DNA of 64,000 nt, from positions 522,825 through 586,824 of the forward strand of contig NZ_JAMBOV010000003.1 of assembly GCF_023715745.1 (NCBI RefSeq), read 5' to 3'. Shown one piece after another: positions 51,257 through 59,671 of this stretch. The notes beneath the pieces were generated by a model that saw only the letters and a list, made by a program, of their open reading frames with translations, did not search any database and was not told where the DNA came from. A program made the translations under genes and the position numbers. The DNA is from Microbacterium oleivorans (GTDB lineage: Bacteria > Actinomycetota > Actinomycetes > Actinomycetales > Microbacteriaceae). Positions within the stretch are counted from its first letter, which is position 1, and every line of letters begins with the position of its first letter.

Positions 51257-51790
51257 CATACTCACATGGCCAGCCGCCGCCTTGAGCACGAAGAACCTCG
51301 ACTCCCGCCCAATCCACGGCGCGGTGACGGCTCGCTCGGATTGCTCCCGGCTCTGGCCTGTCCCCGCGGTTCCAGGGCGTCGAGGACAGCCCTCGGCATC
51401 CCCGGTAAACGTCGACGCGCTCATTCCCCTGGGGTCCGCCTGTCTGACCGCAGCGGCATCCCAGGTGCAGGAGGCGCTCGACTGGCCGGTGCTCGTCTGC
51501 GAGATCAGCTGATGGGAGCCGCTGTCACCGTCGCCGAAGATCGACGCTGTGGTCACGGTCCCGCTCAAGGAACGGATCACCTTCGCGGTCCGGCTACCGA
51601 TCGCGTCATAGGTGAAGTCGGTCCACCCAAGTGCCGGTCCGCGGCCTACCTGATCTCACGCAGTCGATGCGGACTCGCGGCCGCTGTCGGATCGCTCCCG
51701 AGAGTTTTGAGTCGACGAAGCGGGTCGTACATGTAGAACTGCGCATCGTCACCCCACCATTTGGTACTCGAGCAAGTCGCCTACACCGAG
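51257..51790 (-). pseudogene. RHS-repeat protein fragment, frameshifted
   Basis: The minus strand encodes RHS/YD-repeat-like text in two frames. Around 51770-51650 it reads ...DDAQFYMYDPLRRLKTLGSD... and hits a stop after REIR; around 51640-51450, in another frame, it reads FTYDAIGSRTAKV and on through SLSGTVTTASIFGDGDSG. YD-x-x-G/R-R repeats are the mark of RHS toxins and wall-associated proteins. No start, end or toxin domain is present, so this is a decayed remnant. The rest of 51253-51951 holds nothing else recognisable. Confidence 0.5.
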
Positions 51791-51951
51791 GCCCGATGGT
51801 GACGAATACCTTCTGGCCACGCACCCGGTCGGCCGGCGCGACGCCGCTTACACGAGCAGACGTCTCCCGTGCCTCGCGACGGCCGTCACCGGAGAATCTC
51901 TACGGCCCGCTGAGTGGTCTGAACTCTCGAGATGGCTTTTAGTATGCAGCC

Positions 51952-52791
51952 ATGGCCCTCTTCATCTCGCGATTCGCCAATGCCCACTTGATCGATGCTT
52001 GGGTTCGCGCATTCGAGCAGACCCGAGCCAATCCATTCGAGCAGGCCGCGCTAGTGGCCTTCTTCGAAGGCGCGCGCACGCTGCTGGAGCGTCGAAACAC
52101 GATCGATGACGTCAGACGGGAGCACGCATGGGAGGGCGCCATAGCTGGGGACGGGCGCGTCACTCACGGCCAACAGATGAAGCTCTACCGCGCCACGAGG
52201 GCCTTCTTCGACGAGATGTACACAAATCTTTCCCTGATCAACGGGATCATCAGTCGTCACTACTCCGTCTTCGAAACCAACTTCTCCGAGAATGCCCCCA
52301 TGCTTACCTGGCTGGCGCGTCGATATCCGGACCTTCAGCACGAGCTGTTTACCGACCTGGAGCGCGCCCGCCTATTCAGGGCGATCTTGGCGCACCCGCA
52401 ACAGTTCCCGCCGTACACATGGTCTACTGCGACGAACCCGTCGCACCTGACATTCGTGGTGTTGTGGGGCCCCCTCGGTCGGGGAAAGAACCCGGTGCCG
52501 AGAGGAGCCACCACCAGCCATCCCGGCGCTCATTTGATGCCCGGATGGCAGTTCGAGGCACCCGACGAAGTGAGCGTTTCAAACTCGCTGCTGGGCGTGG
52601 GCGTTGAAGTCTTGAGTGAGGTCTACGCCTCCTTGTCAGCCCGGTCACCATTCAGAAGGAGCTACTCCAAAGCGGAGGCGCTCGATGTCCTGATGCCCGA
52701 TCTCGACTTTTCTCATGACCGACGGAGAGTGACGAGTGAGGTGCGAGCTGACGACACGATTACTTCAAATCATCACGTCGTCATTCGCTGA
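51952..52791 (+). CDS. Uncharacterised protein, paralog A of convergent pair
   Basis: The 279-residue protein has no domain I recognise. It is mostly helical-looking to residue 140, then carries RARLFRAILAHPQQFPPY (138-155) and GWQFEAPDEVSVSN (198-211). Both motifs recur in the neighbouring convergent protein at 52918-53727. There is no signal peptide or membrane span. ATG at 51952 has no Shine-Dalgarno, but a TAGTAT hexamer ends about 10 nt upstream, so the message may be leaderless. Codon usage is less G+C-rich than in the backbone. A role in conflict or defence is possible from location but not shown. Confidence 0.7.
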   Translation: MALFISRFANAHLIDAWVRAFEQTRANPFEQAALVAFFEGARTLLERRNTIDDVRREHAWEGAIAGDGRVTHGQQMKLYRATRAFFDEMYTNLSLINGIISRHYSVFETNFSENAPMLTWLARRYPDLQHELFTDLERARLFRAILAHPQQFPPYTWSTATNPSHLTFVVLWGPLGRGKNPVPRGATTSHPGAHLMPGWQFEAPDEVSVSNSLLGVGVEVLSEVYASLSARSPFRRSYSKAEALDVLMPDLDFSHDRRRVTSEVRADDTITSNHHVVIR

Positions 52792-52917
52792 GAGGTCAGC
52801 ACGACTTAGGGAATGCTGGTCGGCCTGCCAGCGGTAACTCAGCGCGTTGCCTTGCCTCTGGAGGACGGAATCAGGGCCCGTTTGACCCGACTTCTTTGGA
52901 CGTATCGATCCGCGGCC

Positions 52918-53727
52918 TCAGGGCTCGAGCAAGTCTGACATTCGGTGCCAAGCTCTAGCCGACGCGGAAACGTCCATGTCTCCTTCCAACAGCTCGATCG
53001 CCTCGTCGAATGTGATGGGTTTGGCGAACGCCGACTTCGCGGTCCGGCTGCTCAGAATCGCGGCGAGGACGCCCTCCGCCAAGATGGACACGCAGTTGGC
53101 CACGCTCACCTCATCGGGGGCTTCGAATTCCCAGCCGCCAGTAGTTCCGAGCATGGGATGAGCATCTTGAGCACCTCCAGGAATCTTCTGCTGCCCGCGC
53201 GCGTATGGTCCGTGAACGACGACCGCTAGCCCGCCGTCCCACTGGGTCGCACGAGTCGCGAAGCTGTACGGCGGGAATGACTGCGGATGCGCAAGCATTG
53301 CGCGGAACGCTCGAGCCCGCTCTAGCTCTAGGGAAGCGTCGTGTTGCTCTGGATACGTCGTATCAAACCACTTCAGGAATGCGGTGTTGTTCGGAAAGGT
53401 CCTAGCAAAGACGTCGCTGAAGCGAGATACGACGCCTGACCAAGCTGACACCGTGCTGTAGAACGCGTCGTAGAAGGTGCTCACGACTCTGAAGAGCTGC
53501 TTTTGCTGGTATTGAGTCGGGTTGTAAGTCAACTTCGAATCGTCGTCAGCGCGACGCACAGCATCGCGCGCTGAATCCACTGCGTCCCGGCAGTCGATGA
53601 GGTGCTCCATGGATTCCAACGCGCGTGTGATCGCGGCGGACTCATATTGATTGACGCTGAGACGGCCCAACGCGCCCTCCCAGACGTCGAGCACTCTCTT
53701 GTTGATGTACCTGGTGATGATCCCCAT
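52918..53727 (-). CDS. Uncharacterised protein, paralog B of convergent pair
   Basis: The 269-residue protein aligns almost without gaps to the product of 51952-52791: both open with a short M-x-x-x-x-x-R segment, share ERARAFRAMLAHPQSFPPY (136-154) versus ERARLFRAILAHPQQFPPY, and GGWEFEAPDEVSVAN. Sequence elsewhere is well diverged, so the duplication is old or the copies came in separately. ATG at 53727 is set by that alignment; a longer frame to 53856 exists. No Shine-Dalgarno is visible. The family is not recognised. Confidence 0.7.
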   Translation of the reverse strand: MGIITRYINKRVLDVWEGALGRLSVNQYESAAITRALESMEHLIDCRDAVDSARDAVRRADDDSKLTYNPTQYQQKQLFRVVSTFYDAFYSTVSAWSGVVSRFSDVFARTFPNNTAFLKWFDTTYPEQHDASLELERARAFRAMLAHPQSFPPYSFATRATQWDGGLAVVVHGPYARGQQKIPGGAQDAHPMLGTTGGWEFEAPDEVSVANCVSILAEGVLAAILSSRTAKSAFAKPITFDEAIELLEGDMDVSASARAWHRMSDLLEP

Positions 53728-53847
53728 ACATTGATGATCGCGTACGTCGACATCCGCGGCACCCGGGCGAGCCAGCCAGGTACCGACGCCGACTGTCGAG
53801 TACTTCGATTTCATCTCTCGGAGCTGCAACCTCACTAAGGTTCGGTT

Positions 53848-54675
53848 GTGTCCCAAGATTCCATCACCCTATTCATGTCTCAATCGGACGCACGAGCACG
53901 GTTCGAATTGCCCCAGCCGCGCTCCCCTCTCGTAGAGATCGGAGCCGTCCCGGCCACAAGCAGACAGTCTCTTCACTCCGAGGTACTGCGGGCAGTGGAG
54001 GCTCTGGAGGGCATCGACGACGCGACGAAGAAGCTAATCGCCGACGGCTACTATCAACTCGCTCTTCTGCGTTCTGGGGTTCCGACTTCTAGCCTCGAGC
54101 ATCCTCTGAGCGCTGAGACGGTGGAGTGGGAGCTCGATCAGCAAGGCAGGGTGGCGTGGGCGGGCCCTCTTGCGTTGAGTGCGCCTAACGCGATCAGCGC
54201 CTCCTCTCTACTCGAGATGGCAGACCACGGGTATGTAGTCGGAGATGCTTCTAAGGTCCTCGTCCGCTTGGTCGTTGGTATTGGAGGCGGAGATGGCGCG
54301 CCACTCGACATCGTCAACTGGCTCCTTACGATGGGGGTGGACCTAGGAGTAGGGGCGGGCTTGAGCTGGGTCGGCGAGAGGCTTTTGCTTCGTGTCAGTA
54401 ACGGAAAGCGCGACCGTGCCGCGAGGCGTGTTGCTCAACAATGGGCAACTCGGAATATCGATAGCCCGCCAGTGCTGCGCAAGTTCATCGATTCGAAAAG
54501 CGAGTGGAGCAGGGCCGAGGTCGAGCATCGACTCGACCTCGGCCCACACGCCTCCGCGCAGCTAATGCGCGCTCTTGGGTTTGTCCTGAACGCCCGGGGC
54601 AACTGGGTGAACGGAACGAGTTGGAGGGCCAAGCGTGCTCGGAAACTGTGGATGCGGAGCGAGCCCGACTACTGA
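53848..54675 (+). CDS. Hypothetical island protein
   Basis: The 275-residue product starts with GTG at 53848, divergent from paralog B with 120 nt between. The first 100 residues are soluble and helical-looking (SEVLRAVEALEGIDDATKKL). Residues 145-185 are Gly-rich and hydrophobic (VVGIGGGDGAPLDIVNWLLT). The C-terminal 70 residues are basic and end in a helix-turn-helix-like stretch (WSRAEVEHRLDLG). I do not recognise a family. It could be a membrane-associated effector, but nothing shows this directly. Confidence 0.6.
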   Translation: MSQDSITLFMSQSDARARFELPQPRSPLVEIGAVPATSRQSLHSEVLRAVEALEGIDDATKKLIADGYYQLALLRSGVPTSSLEHPLSAETVEWELDQQGRVAWAGPLALSAPNAISASSLLEMADHGYVVGDASKVLVRLVVGIGGGDGAPLDIVNWLLTMGVDLGVGAGLSWVGERLLLRVSNGKRDRAARRVAQQWATRNIDSPPVLRKFIDSKSEWSRAEVEHRLDLGPHASAQLMRALGFVLNARGNWVNGTSWRAKRARKLWMRSEPDY

Positions 54676-55083
54676 TCAGCCGCTGGCTCCGACACACTGC
54701 ACGAGCCTCAGTGCGGCGCGGCCTCAGGTTCCCTGTTGCAGAAACACGATGGCCCGTAGCCCGCTTCCTACTAGAACACCACGGCGGCCCAGACGAGACA
54801 GCGTTCTCGCGCTTCTCGAGGAGTGCTGATGCATTTTCGACGGTCGCGTCGTACTGTTCATGCAAGCGGGGTAGCGGCGACGAGGAAGCTCGTGCGCGCG
54901 CCTCGTCGTACATGCCGTCCTTAACGGCCCGCACCACCAGACTCTCGGCGCGACCCGTCGGACTCACTGTCCGAGTACGCCGTTGGCGACGACGTGATGA
55001 AACCGCTCTGAGGGCCGACACCGGCCGCGGTTATCGGGAGGCGGTTCCATTATTCAGGTCTATCCAATCGCCGCCCGACCGCG
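54676..55083. other. Gene-poor stretch, one weak minus-strand frame
   Basis: No confident gene. A minus-strand frame from 55021 contains the protein-like text LVVRAVKDGMYDEARARASS but runs into the 3' end of the plus-strand gene at 54675 and has low-complexity ends. It may be a broken gene. Confidence 0.35.
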
Positions 55084-55380
55084 TCAATTGCGGGACCGAG
55101 CGTTCAGGTTCGCTGCGGCCACCCCGTCGGATCCCGCCACAACCAGATCGGTCACGTCGTCCCGGTGCGGGCGAGCTTTCATACCTCTGTCGTGCAGCGT
55201 CTCGATCAGAAAGCGTTCGCTCCGGCAAGGCGCTAAAGCCGGCGGACCTTCAGCATGCCGACAGGACGCCGATAGTCCAGGCAAGCCACCCACTAGAGAC
55301 CGTCGGTGACGCGGCTCGATTCGCCGTTGTCGACGAAATCCAACAGTGGTCCGGTTCTGGGCCCTGTCGACAGAGGGTCG
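55084..55380 (-). pseudogene. Serine resolvase relic
   Basis: The minus strand here is a degraded copy of part of the resolvase at 57253-57816. DNA at about 55185-55340 matches about 57560-57720 with many substitutions and small gaps: the blocks around GTCTCGATCAG, GCCGGCGGACCTTCA, AGTCCAGGCA and CGGTGACGCGGCTCGATTCG are shared. In protein, only pieces such as ERFLIETLHDRGM survive. The catalytic N-terminus is missing, so it is inactive. Confidence 0.6.
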
Positions 55381-55393
55381 AGGTCGGTTCGTC

Positions 55394-57238
55394 TTATGCT
55401 TCGAGAGGCTCGTGGGCCGGGTCTGCGGTTGAACCGAGCGGACGGTAGAGATGCCAAATGGGCCAGGACTCGACGTCTGCCCGCTTCTCAGGAGCGAGGG
55501 CGTCGATTGAGTGCGCAATGTCCTCAGGATCGCCCAGCAGAATGGCGCAGCACACGTCGATCTCGTCGGCGTTTGATGCGTTGGACCGCAGTGCGCGTCG
55601 CCGTTCGCCGCGGATCGCCGATCGATCGTCGTCGTCCTGGAGGCCTCGTCTGCTTCGCATTTGCCAACGGTTGATCAAATGCACGGAGTCTGTCTCTGGG
55701 GACTCTGCAATCAGCCAGTCGTTCAACTCCTCAGCCGCTCGCAGCAGCTGTTCCGATTGGATAGCGACTGGGTTGTCCGCCGCGAGCAGGAGTTGCAGCA
55801 CTTTCGGGGTCACCAGCCCCAGTGCGCGATCACGCGAGTCAAGTGCGGCGTAGGCCTCGACGATGGTTTGGAGTTGCAAGTTTGCGGTCACAGCTAGTTC
55901 GTCCTCTTCGAGGCCTTCGTATGCCGTACCCTCCACCTCGACGAGTTCGCCGTTTTCGGACGTCCCATAAAGTTTGAAGAGCCCGCGGTTAGCGATGTCG
56001 AAGACGTTGATGAACCGCCACATGTTCTCTGACTCACCGGGCAGGACCATCAACACCGTGTTCGCACGGCCAAAGGGAAGATCGAAGCGTCCAGCTCCTC
56101 CGTCGTCAGCGCGAACCTCTGCACCGTTAACGATCGCGTCATGCAGACGTGTGATGGTGAAAGCCTGTTGATCATCGATCGTCGACGCGTCGATGACCGA
56201 TGGATCGATGCCGAGAGCGTCCGCAACTTCTTTCATCCTACGAACGAGTTCGCGCCGCTCGGTGAGCTCGTTATCGGGCGGCGCGGGCATAGAGGATGGG
56301 GTGTACTCGCGGTCGTCAATCCTGATCGGGCTGCCCCGGTGTGCAGCGATGAAGAAGTCCATGGCGTCGAGTTGTTCCACCAGGGAACTCGCGCTCGACA
56401 GGGCCACGGTGAGATTCATTTCCCGTGTTGTCTCTCGTATAACGAACCGAATCAGTGGTCCGAGCAGGATCTCGAGCGAGGTCTCGTCGAGTTGCCTGAC
56501 TGTCACCTGGGGGTATGTCACCCCGCCGCAGCTGGTCTCGATGTCTCGGACCTGAGCGACATAGCTTTGCGGGGTGATCTGGAGATCAATGTCGACGTGC
56601 AGATTCAACCCATCCGTCGTGTGCATCACGACGGCGAAGTCTGTCTCGTCGAGGCTCAAGGTGGTCGGCCTCGACAGGTCTACGCCGTCGGCTGAGTAAA
56701 TTGTCAGTCCGACACCATCTCGGATAGCTAATGGGTTCGCGCCCTGATTGACATCTTGTTTTCTGGCTCGCCACGCCAGATCGATGATCCTTTCCACCTT
56801 CTCCGCCTCGGTAGGCAACTCGCGGAGATGGATGCTTGCACTTTTCTGGCCTGGCCGCAGACCTTTGAGGAGACGGTCGAGCTTGAAAGGGATCATGTTG
56901 GCGTAGAACACCTTGTGCTGCCTGGCGTCCGGGTCGACCGCTACGTAGAAGTACACCCCACCCTGGTTGTCCCGGAAGTAGGCAAGGACGGACAGATCTA
57001 CGGAGAACGTCAAGGCTGATTTCGCGTAGGTCTTCTTTCCTGCGTGTGTTCGACCCTTCACCTGGACGGGCACCCGTCCGAGCAGCCCCGACACTTTCCG
57101 GGAAACACCCTCGTATAGGTCGATATGACCGTCAGTGATGGGGGTCTTGTCGTTCGCGAGGATGTCCGATTTGAGGCGCGGACAGTAGGCAAGCGCGTTC
57201 TTCACCGCGCCGACCGCAAGCTCCTCGATATCAGGCAT
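55394..57238 (-). CDS. Large protein with DUF4365-like nuclease domain
   Basis: The 614-residue product opens with a DUF4365-like domain (residues 1-150): ITDGHIDLYEG with Asp40, then VPVQVKGR with Gln59 and Lys61, the D...QxK form of the PD-(D/E)xK nuclease core, followed by VYFYVAVDPDARQHKVFYANMI. The remaining 450 residues are a helical/beta region I do not recognise, with TVLMVLPGESENMWRFINV mid-way and an Arg-rich, acidic C-terminus. DUF4365 occurs in several anti-phage and restriction-like proteins, so defence is a reasonable guess. ATG at 57238 lies 14 nt after the resolvase gene on the same strand. Confidence 0.7.
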   Translation of the reverse strand: MPDIEELAVGAVKNALAYCPRLKSDILANDKTPITDGHIDLYEGVSRKVSGLLGRVPVQVKGRTHAGKKTYAKSALTFSVDLSVLAYFRDNQGGVYFYVAVDPDARQHKVFYANMIPFKLDRLLKGLRPGQKSASIHLRELPTEAEKVERIIDLAWRARKQDVNQGANPLAIRDGVGLTIYSADGVDLSRPTTLSLDETDFAVVMHTTDGLNLHVDIDLQITPQSYVAQVRDIETSCGGVTYPQVTVRQLDETSLEILLGPLIRFVIRETTREMNLTVALSSASSLVEQLDAMDFFIAAHRGSPIRIDDREYTPSSMPAPPDNELTERRELVRRMKEVADALGIDPSVIDASTIDDQQAFTITRLHDAIVNGAEVRADDGGAGRFDLPFGRANTVLMVLPGESENMWRFINVFDIANRGLFKLYGTSENGELVEVEGTAYEGLEEDELAVTANLQLQTIVEAYAALDSRDRALGLVTPKVLQLLLAADNPVAIQSEQLLRAAEELNDWLIAESPETDSVHLINRWQMRSRRGLQDDDDRSAIRGERRRALRSNASNADEIDVCCAILLGDPEDIAHSIDALAPEKRADVESWPIWHLYRPLGSTADPAHEPLEA

Positions 57239-57252
57239 ACAACCAGCTTCCT

Positions 57253-57816
57253 TCAGGACTCACGGGTGAGGGCGCGGCGAACGCTCGTTGCACTGACGCC
57301 GAGAGTGCGGGCGATCGCCTCGAAGCTCTGGTGTTCATCCCGCATCCGCTCGGCTGCGGCAATGCGTTCGGGCGTCATCACTGAAGGTCGTCCTCCGACT
57401 CGCCCCTGCGCGCGCGCGTGGTCGAGGCCTCGCTGCGTGTTGTCCCTGATCGTGTCGACGCGCAGTTGCGCGAACACGGACACGATGCCGAACAGGGCGC
57501 GCCCCATCGGTGTGGTCGTGTCGATTGCCGGTTCGGTCAAGCTCACGATGTTGACCCCTCGCGAATCGAGATCGTGCAGTGTCTCGATCAGGATCCGCTC
57601 GCTCCCCGCGAGACGGTCAAGCCGGCGGACCTTCAAGGTGTCCCCGGGACGCAGGTAGTCCAGGCAGGCGAGCCACTGGGGGCGATCGGTGACGCGGCTC
57701 GATTCGCCGTGGTCGACGAAGACACGGGAGCACCCGGCGGCGCGTAGCTCGGCCTCCTGCGCGTCGGGGTTCTGGTCGCGCTTGGAGACTCGCGCGTACC
57801 CCACCAGGTGTGTCAC
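57253..57816 (-). CDS. Serine recombinase (resolvase/invertase family)
   Basis: The 187-residue protein is a small serine recombinase. YARVSKRDQNPDAQ near the N-terminus carries the nucleophile Ser, with the catalytic Arg cluster in KVRRLDRLAGSERILIETL and FGIVSVFAQLRVDTIRDNTQRGL. A C-terminal helix-turn-helix follows (SFEAIARTLGVSATSVRRAL). Such enzymes resolve Tn3-type cointegrates or invert DNA. GTG at 57816. Repeated CCGAAA(A)C motifs directly upstream are probable binding sites. No transposase is visible. Confidence 0.92.
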   Translation of the reverse strand: MTHLVGYARVSKRDQNPDAQEAELRAAGCSRVFVDHGESSRVTDRPQWLACLDYLRPGDTLKVRRLDRLAGSERILIETLHDLDSRGVNIVSLTEPAIDTTTPMGRALFGIVSVFAQLRVDTIRDNTQRGLDHARAQGRVGGRPSVMTPERIAAAERMRDEHQSFEAIARTLGVSATSVRRALTRES

Positions 57817-57817
57817 A

Positions 57818-57946
57818 CCGAAAACGCTACCGCCGAGGTTTCGGCGTGAATAGGTTTCGGCGCGGGGTTTCGGCGCATTGTTCGCGGGCGTGTCGCGGGC
57901 CTTCCAACGCCGGCGCTGACCGCGCCGAAAACGATCGTTTTCGGTG
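57818..57946. repeat. Putative resolvase recombination (res) site
   Basis: Six copies of a CCGAAA(A)C-type motif occur in 127 bp next to the resolvase gene. One is direct at 57818, three are inverted as GGTTTCGGCG at 57837, 57853 and 57866, and two face each other in the perfect 20-bp palindrome CCGAAAACGATCGTTTTCGG (57925-57944). Arrays of half-sites in this arrangement are typical of res sites. The last 31 bp (57916-57946) recur at 62115-62145. Confidence 0.6.
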
Positions 57947-57992
57947 GTAGCCCGGGCACGACATCAACAGCGAAGTCGAGGATGATTGAGTC

Positions 57993-58304
57993 GTGGAGAT
58001 TGAGCTGCTTTATATCGCCGGCTGCCCCAGCTGGGTTGAGGCTGGCCGTCGTGTTTCTGAGGCGCTACGAGAAACAGGCCACGACGAATCGGAGGTTCAC
58101 TACCGATTCATCCGGACGGAGGAGGACGCGGGCGCAGTCTCGTTCGCGGGCTCCCCCACGATCACCCTGGATGGCAACGATCTCTTTCCGGGGTCGGGGC
58201 GAAGCAATGACCTCGCCTGCCGTATTTACAGCACCCCTGCTGGGCTGGCCGGGATGCCAACGGTTGAACAGATTCGAGAGGCGCTCTCCGCTCATGGCGA
58301 CTGA
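57993..58304 (+). CDS. Thioredoxin-fold-like small protein
   Basis: The 103-residue protein begins MEIELLYIAGCPSWVEAG and contains GSPTITLDGNDLFPG, both typical of the small thioredoxin-like proteins found beside mercury and other metal-resistance genes. It has a single Cys (Cys11) at the active-site position instead of CxxC, plus one more Cys later (LACRIYS). GTG at 57993. It is divergent from the resolvase and overlaps the next small gene by 11 nt. Redox or metal-handling function is inferred. Confidence 0.75.
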   Translation: MEIELLYIAGCPSWVEAGRRVSEALRETGHDESEVHYRFIRTEEDAGAVSFAGSPTITLDGNDLFPGSGRSNDLACRIYSTPAGLAGMPTVEQIREALSAHGD

Positions 58305-58446
58305 CGAGGACGTTGCGTGCACGTGCTGCGGGCGACATCTGCCACGCAAGAAGCTGCACGCACTCGGAGACGATCGCGCTTTCATCTGTCGACGATGCGG
58401 CTGGTGGGTGGCTCTGCGCCTACATCGCGACCGCCCGCCTGCCTAA
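58294..58446 (+). CDS. Small zinc-ribbon-like protein
   Basis: A 50-residue frame from ATG 58294 has paired cysteines, CTCC (Cys9 and Cys12) and CRRC (Cys32 and Cys35), as in a zinc ribbon, and a basic character. It overlaps the thioredoxin-like gene by 11 nt. It could bind metal or nucleic acid. Shortness makes it uncertain, but the CxxC...CxxC spacing is unlikely to be chance. Confidence 0.5.
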   Translation: MATDEDVACTCCGRHLPRKKLHALGDDRAFICRRCGWWVALRLHRDRPPA

Positions 58447-58532
58447 GCGTGAACTCACTCAACGGCTGCCCACGGCGATCGCGCCGATGTAGAGGGCGAG
58501 TTGATGGGTGTCCCACCACCGCACAACGGATC

Positions 58533-59066
58533 TCACTCGGTGCTCTCATCCCCGGCGCGGATCATGAAAACTGCTCCGGTGATCGCTGCGGCGAAGATTA
58601 CGATGTCGGCGATGTTGCCGATGAACCAGTTTCCGTAGGCGAGGAAGTCCACGACGTGACCACGGGCGAATCCGGGGTCCCGGAAAAGGCGGTCGCCTGC
58701 GTGTGAGGCGGAAGCGCCGCCGAGCGCGCCGATGACGATCGCCCATCTCACGCGTTGCACTCGGAACGCGAACACGATCGCTGTGACCGTGGCGGCGACA
58801 GCGAGCAGCGCGAACACCCAGGTGAAGCCTTCCCCGAAGGAGAATGCCGCTCCGGGGTTATAGGCGAGCTGCAAACCCAGCAGGTCACCGATCAGCGGGA
58901 TGCGCTCACGGTCGGTGAGGGTCGCTTCGGCCCACACCTTGGTCCCCTGATCGATCAGCACGACGACCACGGCGATCAAGAGCGCTCCACCAGTGAGCTG
59001 CCGCCGCCGGGTCGACGACAGCTTGCGCGCAGCGGGCGGATGAGCCTCTGACTGGGAGGGGGTCAT
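58533..59066 (-). CDS. lspA: Accessory lipoprotein signal peptidase
   Basis: The 177-residue membrane protease (type II signal peptidase) has four hydrophobic segments and the catalytic Asp pair: Asp140 in HVVDF and Asp154 in GNIADI. The usual GNxxDR motif reads SHAGDR, with His122 replacing the conserved Asn. ATG at 59066 overlaps cadD by 4 nt. An accessory lspA with cadA and a metal sensor is known from Listeria cadmium elements, where it processes lipoproteins. It is last in cmtR-cadA-cadD-lspA. Confidence 0.9.
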   Translation of the reverse strand: MTPSQSEAHPPAARKLSSTRRRQLTGGALLIAVVVVLIDQGTKVWAEATLTDRERIPLIGDLLGLQLAYNPGAAFSFGEGFTWVFALLAVAATVTAIVFAFRVQRVRWAIVIGALGGASASHAGDRLFRDPGFARGHVVDFLAYGNWFIGNIADIVIFAAAITGAVFMIRAGDESTE

Positions 59067-59671
59067 GCGAGCACCTCGATCAGACGGACGATGACCCCAG
59101 ATTCGATCAGGATGAACAGGCCCAGGCCGATGAACACGGCCGGTACGAGCCAGTGCTCGACGCGCTCCAGCCCCTCGGTAACAGCCTTGTTGGTGCCGAT
59201 CAGCCGGCCGGCCGCGCACCAGACCGCGACGAGGATCAGGAATACGACGATCATGATCGCGACGTCGCTGGGGGCGCTGGTGCGGAAGATCGGCGTGTAG
59301 AGGGAGATGTTGTCGGCCCCGTTGGCGATCGTGATCCCTGCGACGCCCCATAGTCCGACCGCGGTGATCTTGGAGTCGTCATCATCGTCATCGCTGTTAC
59401 GGCGCAGGCCGCGAATGAGCGTCCAGATGCCGATGCCGAGCGGGATCAGACCCAGGAAACCGACCCATTCGTCCGGAACGATGGTGAGACCGAGAGCGGC
59501 GATCACGCTGATCACGACGAGGGTGATGAACCCGAGATACTGGCCCGCGACGATCTGCCACGGCCGGGGCTTCCCTCGACTGGAAGCCAGGAACAGCACG
59601 GTGAGCACGACAATGTCGTCGATGTTGGTTGCCGCGAACAGGCCGATCGCTGAACCGATAGTTGCGAGCAT
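59063..59671 (-). CDS. cadD: CadD-family cadmium resistance transporter
   Basis: The 202-residue protein has five or six membrane segments and the CadD features FAATNIDDIVVLTVLFL at the start and GITIANGADNISLYTPIF in the second half, which place Asp/Asn residues in the membrane. An acidic run (SDDDDDDSK) lies between halves. It likely exports or sequesters Cd2+. Its ATG shares a nucleotide with the cadA stop. Confidence 0.9.
   Translation of the reverse strand: MLATIGSAIGLFAATNIDDIVVLTVLFLASSRGKPRPWQIVAGQYLGFITLVVISVIAALGLTIVPDEWVGFLGLIPLGIGIWTLIRGLRRNSDDDDDDSKITAVGLWGVAGITIANGADNISLYTPIFRTSAPSDVAIMIVVFLILVAVWCAAGRLIGTNKAVTEGLERVEHWLVPAVFIGLGLFILIESGVIVRLIEVLA

Noticed and set aside
54504..55448. 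314-codon plus-strand frame
   Set aside because: It runs over the 3' end of another gene and antisense to the resolvase relic, with no recognisable domain.
57818..57946. CRISPR-like array
   Set aside because: The repeats are 8-10 bp, mixed in orientation and unevenly spaced; they fit resolvase half-sites and not CRISPR repeats. No other array is seen.
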